From: an uncultured beta proteobacterium
Lineage (GTDB): Bacteria; Pseudomonadota; Gammaproteobacteria; Burkholderiales; Rhodocyclaceae
Length of the DNA: 9,205 nt
Direction: 5' to 3'
Assembly: GCA_903932755.1 (NCBI GenBank)
Contig: CAIZHL010000225.1
Coordinates: 1-9,205, forward strand
Below, piece after piece: positions 7,530 through 9,205 of this stretch. The position numbers and the translations under genes were made by a program. The notes beneath the pieces were generated by a model. The model did no database searches, had not been told where the DNA came from, and saw only the letters and a program-made list of their open reading frames with translations. Numbering within the stretch: the first letter of the stretch is position 1; each line of letters starts with the position of its first letter.

Positions 7530-7574
7530 CGAAGCCGCAAATCAATCCGCTGCGCCGAGTTGCGGCGCGGTAGC

Positions 7575-8228
7575 CTAGCGCAGGCCGGCGATGTAGTCGG
7601 ACACCGCCTTGATTTCGGCGTCGGTCATTTTGAGCGCCACCATGCGCATCATCTTGTTCGGATCATTGGCGCGGCTGCCTTCGCGGAAGGCTTTCAGCTG
7701 GGCTTCGGTGTATTCGGCGAACTGGCCGCCGATGCGCGGAAACTGTGCCGGGATGCCGGCGCCGGCGGGGCCGTGGCACGCCGCACAGGCCGGCAGGCCT
7801 TTGGCCTGGTCACCACCGCGATACAGCTTCTGGCCGAGTTCGATGGTCTCGCGACTCTTTGCGACCTCGCCTTTTTGCGTTTGCGCCGAGAAATAAGCGG
7901 CGATGTCACGCATCTGGCCGTCATCGAAGGCGGCGATCATGCCGTTCATGATCGCATTGGTGCGCTCGGGTTGTTTGCCGTCGGCGGCCTTGAAGTTCTT
8001 CATCTGCTTGTACAGATAGTCGGCATGCTGTCCCGCCAGCTTCGGGTTGACAGGGACGGCGCTGTTTCCATCCGGGCCATGGCAGGCGCCGCAGACGGCG
8101 GTAGCGACGGCCTGGCCGCGCGCGGCATCGCCTTTGGGGGCGGCCTTGGCAGCATCGGCGGCTTGGGCGCCGAATGTTGTCGCGGCGCACAAGAGGGTAA
8201 CGAGGCAATTGAGCAGGGAAGGCTTCAT
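7575..8228 (-). CDS. Diheme cytochrome c4, exported
   Basis: A 217-residue periplasmic or membrane-associated electron carrier, expected to pass electrons to terminal oxidases (cytochrome c4 is the known donor to cbb3-type oxidase in several proteobacteria). Residues 1-23 are a Sec signal peptide with a hydrophobic core (LVTLLCAATTF) and an AQA|AD cleavage site. Two tandem cytochrome c domains follow: heme sites CGACH at 46-50 and CAACH at 148-152, with candidate axial methionines near M94/M97 (IMNGMIAA) and in NKMMRMVALKM (192-201). The repeats GPDGNSAVPVNPKLAGQ and GPAGAGIPAQFPRIGGQ mark the internal duplication. The start at 8228 is supported by AGGAG nine bases upstream and by the signal peptide; an ATG at 8294 would add 22 irrelevant residues. 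It is divergent from engB, an arrangement known in other proteobacteria. Confidence 0.95.
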   Translation of the reverse strand: MKPSLLNCLVTLLCAATTFGAQAADAAKAAPKGDAARGQAVATAVCGACHGPDGNSAVPVNPKLAGQHADYLYKQMKNFKAADGKQPERTNAIMNGMIAAFDDGQMRDIAAYFSAQTQKGEVAKSRETIELGQKLYRGGDQAKGLPACAACHGPAGAGIPAQFPRIGGQFAEYTEAQLKAFREGSRANDPNKMMRMVALKMTDAEIKAVSDYIAGLR

Positions 8229-8237
8229 GGACAAAAA

Positions 8238-8242
8238 CTCCT
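8238..8242 (-). promoter_or_regulatory. Ribosome binding site that decides the cytochrome c4 start
   Basis: Minus-strand AGGAG lies nine bases before the ATG at 8228-8226. This places the start at the signal peptide and excludes the longer in-frame start at 8294. Confidence 0.8.
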
Positions 8243-8277
8243 GGGAAACAGCCGGATTCGGAAATTGTAAACCTGAT

Positions 8278-8306
8278 ATTCTATCCCAGCCCATCCGATT
8301 TCTCTA
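8278..8306 (-). promoter_or_regulatory. Probable sigma70 promoter of the cytochrome c4 gene
   Basis: On the minus strand TAGAGA (8306-8301, 4 of 6 matches) and TAGAAT (8283-8278, 5 of 6) are separated by exactly 17 bases. Transcription would begin near 8271, leaving a leader of roughly 43 nt. It lies in the 116-bp gap shared with engB, for which I found no comparable rightward promoter. Confidence 0.5.
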
Positions 8307-8344
8307 CGTTCGCCTGTCAGGGCGCGCATCCTTGATGTATTTCC

Positions 8345-8962
8345 ATGTCCCTGTTCCGACACGCCACGTTTGAAATTTCGGTTGCCCAACCCAGCGGCCT
8401 GCCTCTTCCCGCGGGTGCGGAAATAGCCTTCGCCGGCCGCTCGAATTCAGGAAAATCAAGCGCGATCAATACCTTGGCGGGGCATACCCGGCTTGCCTTC
8501 GTTTCCAAGACCCCCGGCCGCACCCAGTTGATCAACCTGTTTCGCATGAAAAACGGTGCCGCCCTGGTCGACTTGCCGGGTTACGGCTACGCCCAGGTGC
8601 CCCTGGCGGTGCGCCTGCAATGGCAAGGCCTGCTCGAGCACTACCTGACTTGCCGCTCCAATCTGGTGGGACTGGTCCTCATCATGGATTCGCGCCGACC
8701 CTTGACCGACCTCGACTGGAAGATGATCGGCTGGTTCGGTCCCACGGGACGACCGATCCACTGCCTGCTGACCAAATCCGACAAACTGACCAAGCAGGAG
8801 CAAACCAGGACTTTGCGCGAAACCCGCGAGGCCCTGGCCAAGTTCGGCGAGCAGATAACGGTGCAGATGTTTTCCAGCCTGAAGAAGACCGGCATGGAAG
8901 ACGTGGAAAAAGTAGTCGGCAGTTGGTTGGATAGCGATGGGTCGGTCGTATCAACCAGCTGA
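8345..8962 (+). CDS. engB: Ribosome biogenesis GTP-binding protein EngB (YihA/YsxC)
   Basis: EngB is a small essential GTPase that helps late assembly of the large ribosomal subunit and is thought to influence cell division. The 205 residues match the single-domain TrmE-Era-EngA-EngB-Septin family. GTPase motifs are in order: G1 GRSNSGKSS (31-39), G2 KTPGRTQLIN (T56), G3 DLPGYGYAQV (76-85), G4 TKSDKL (143-148) and G5 FSSLKKTG (176-183). The start is the ATG at 8345; MSLFRHATFEIS fits the family N-terminus, although no clear Shine-Dalgarno is seen. It has the usual divergent cytochrome c4 neighbour. It may be monocistronic here, because no rightward gene is seen in the remaining 243 bases, which are filled with palindromic repeats. 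Confidence 0.97.
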   Translation: MSLFRHATFEISVAQPSGLPLPAGAEIAFAGRSNSGKSSAINTLAGHTRLAFVSKTPGRTQLINLFRMKNGAALVDLPGYGYAQVPLAVRLQWQGLLEHYLTCRSNLVGLVLIMDSRRPLTDLDWKMIGWFGPTGRPIHCLLTKSDKLTKQEQTRTLRETREALAKFGEQITVQMFSSLKKTGMEDVEKVVGSWLDSDGSVVSTS

Positions 8963-8978
8963 CGCAGTCAGCCTGATC

Positions 8979-9014
8979 GGTCACCCCCTTTCCTGTAAAG
9001 GGGGCCGGGGGGAT
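8979..9014 (+). repeat. REP-like short palindrome, copy 2
   Basis: This reads GGTCACCCCCTTTCCTGT then AAAGGGGGCCGGGGGGAT, beginning 16 bases after the engB stop. CCCCCTTT/AAAGGGGG form the arms. It matches, in inverted orientation relative to the window, the palindrome inside purU at 79-112, with about four substitutions and one indel. Here it is in a normal intergenic setting. There is no T-run next to it. Confidence 0.7.
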
Positions 9015-9033
9015 AGCCCACCAATTCGTCCGC

Positions 9034-9070
9034 AGGGCTTTTATTTTGGCTGCGCCAAAATAAAAGCCCT
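9034..9070. repeat. Perfect 17-bp hairpin with three-base loop
   Basis: The left arm, 9034-9050, is AGGGCTTTTATTTTGGC; the right arm, 9054-9070, is its exact reverse complement; the loop is TGC. The arms carry T-runs that can serve as terminator tails on either strand. Its right arm overlaps the hairpin at 9065-9097, so the two structures are mutually exclusive in RNA. Confidence 0.8.
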
Positions 9071-9097
9071 CGACCAAAGGGGGGAAGGTCGAGGGCT
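9055..9097 (-). terminator. Leftward intrinsic terminator
   Basis: Read on the minus strand, AGCCCTCGACC (9097-9087) pairs perfectly with GGTCGAGGGCT (9075-9065) across an 11-base loop, followed directly by TTTATTTTGG. An 11-bp GC-rich stem with a T-rich tail is a standard Rho-independent terminator. It implies leftward transcription entering from beyond the right edge. Confidence 0.68.
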
Positions 9098-9112
9098 AAC
9101 CCGCAAATTTCA

Positions 9113-9205
9113 TCACGAGCCAGAGTAAATGCCAAATGTGTGTTGATCGAGGTGAAAGCTGTTTGGTTTGATGCAGGGAGTGTTTCGGCGGGCCAATTTG
9201 CGTGA
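9113..9205 (-). CDS. Possible C-terminal end of an unidentified leftward gene (runs off right edge)
   Basis: A minus-strand frame is open from the window edge to a TGA at 9115-9113, giving 30 codons (ending HTFGIYSGS). I do not recognise the peptide. The argument for a gene is position: the stop lies 15 bases before a strong leftward intrinsic terminator. The argument against is that all three minus frames are open across this short stretch, and the base composition (about half GC) is lower than in the genes nearby, as in a leader or spacer. It could equally be the upstream region of a rightward gene beyond the window. Confidence 0.25.
   Translation of the reverse strand, partial: SRKLARRNTPCIKPNSFHLDQHTFGIYSGS

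Noticed and set aside
7560..8270. A 236-codon plus-strand frame opposite the cytochrome c4 gene
   Set aside because: It is antisense to a gene with a signal peptide and two heme-binding motifs, and encodes no recognisable protein.
9128..9205. A short plus-strand frame GTG-TTG-ATC-GAG ending in TGA at the window edge
   Set aside because: Only about 21 codons, no Shine-Dalgarno and no recognisable sequence; too short to support.

Overview
The window is a GC-rich stretch of bacterial chromosome. Gene content, protein sequences and the divergent cytochrome c4 / engB pair point to a betaproteobacterium, most likely in or near the Rhodocyclales; this placement is an inference, as no rRNA is present. 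All the identifiable genes are core housekeeping types. I see no CRISPR array, transposase, phage gene, toxin-antitoxin pair or tRNA.

Layout. Bases 1-946 (minus strand) hold thrH (phosphoserine phosphatase-type HAD enzyme) followed by the first 104 codons of purU (formyltetrahydrofolate deformylase), which runs off the left edge. Bases 947-1301 are a 355-bp divergent intergenic region with a likely sigma70 promoter for the rightward operon. Bases 1302-7038 hold four tightly packed rightward genes: hemA (glutamyl-tRNA reductase), plsB (glycerol-3-phosphate acyltransferase), prfA (release factor 1) and prmC (methylates release factors). plsB/prfA and prfA/prmC overlap by ATGA. A small hemerythrin gene follows at 7100-7507. 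It converges on a minus-strand diheme cytochrome c4 gene (7575-8228), with a 9-bp hairpin between them. The cytochrome gene is divergent from engB (ribosome-assembly GTPase, 8345-8962). The last 243 bases have no recognisable gene and hold several palindromic elements, including a convincing leftward intrinsic terminator.

How the genes relate. HemA starts tetrapyrrole synthesis from glutamyl-tRNA. PrfA and PrmC are a substrate-enzyme pair in translation termination. PlsB makes the first phospholipid intermediate and interrupts the classical hemA-prfA-prmC order. ThrH and PurU both touch serine / one-carbon metabolism. Hemerythrin and cytochrome c4 both suit an organism with respiratory, oxygen-responsive metabolism.

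The most unusual observation is in purU. A 114-bp insert made of two palindromes lies in frame inside the N-terminal ACT domain, bounded by near-identical 6-bp direct repeats, and it adds 38 low-complexity residues without breaking the frame. One of its palindromes recurs, inverted, near the right end of the window, so it looks like a dispersed short palindromic repeat that has invaded a coding gene.
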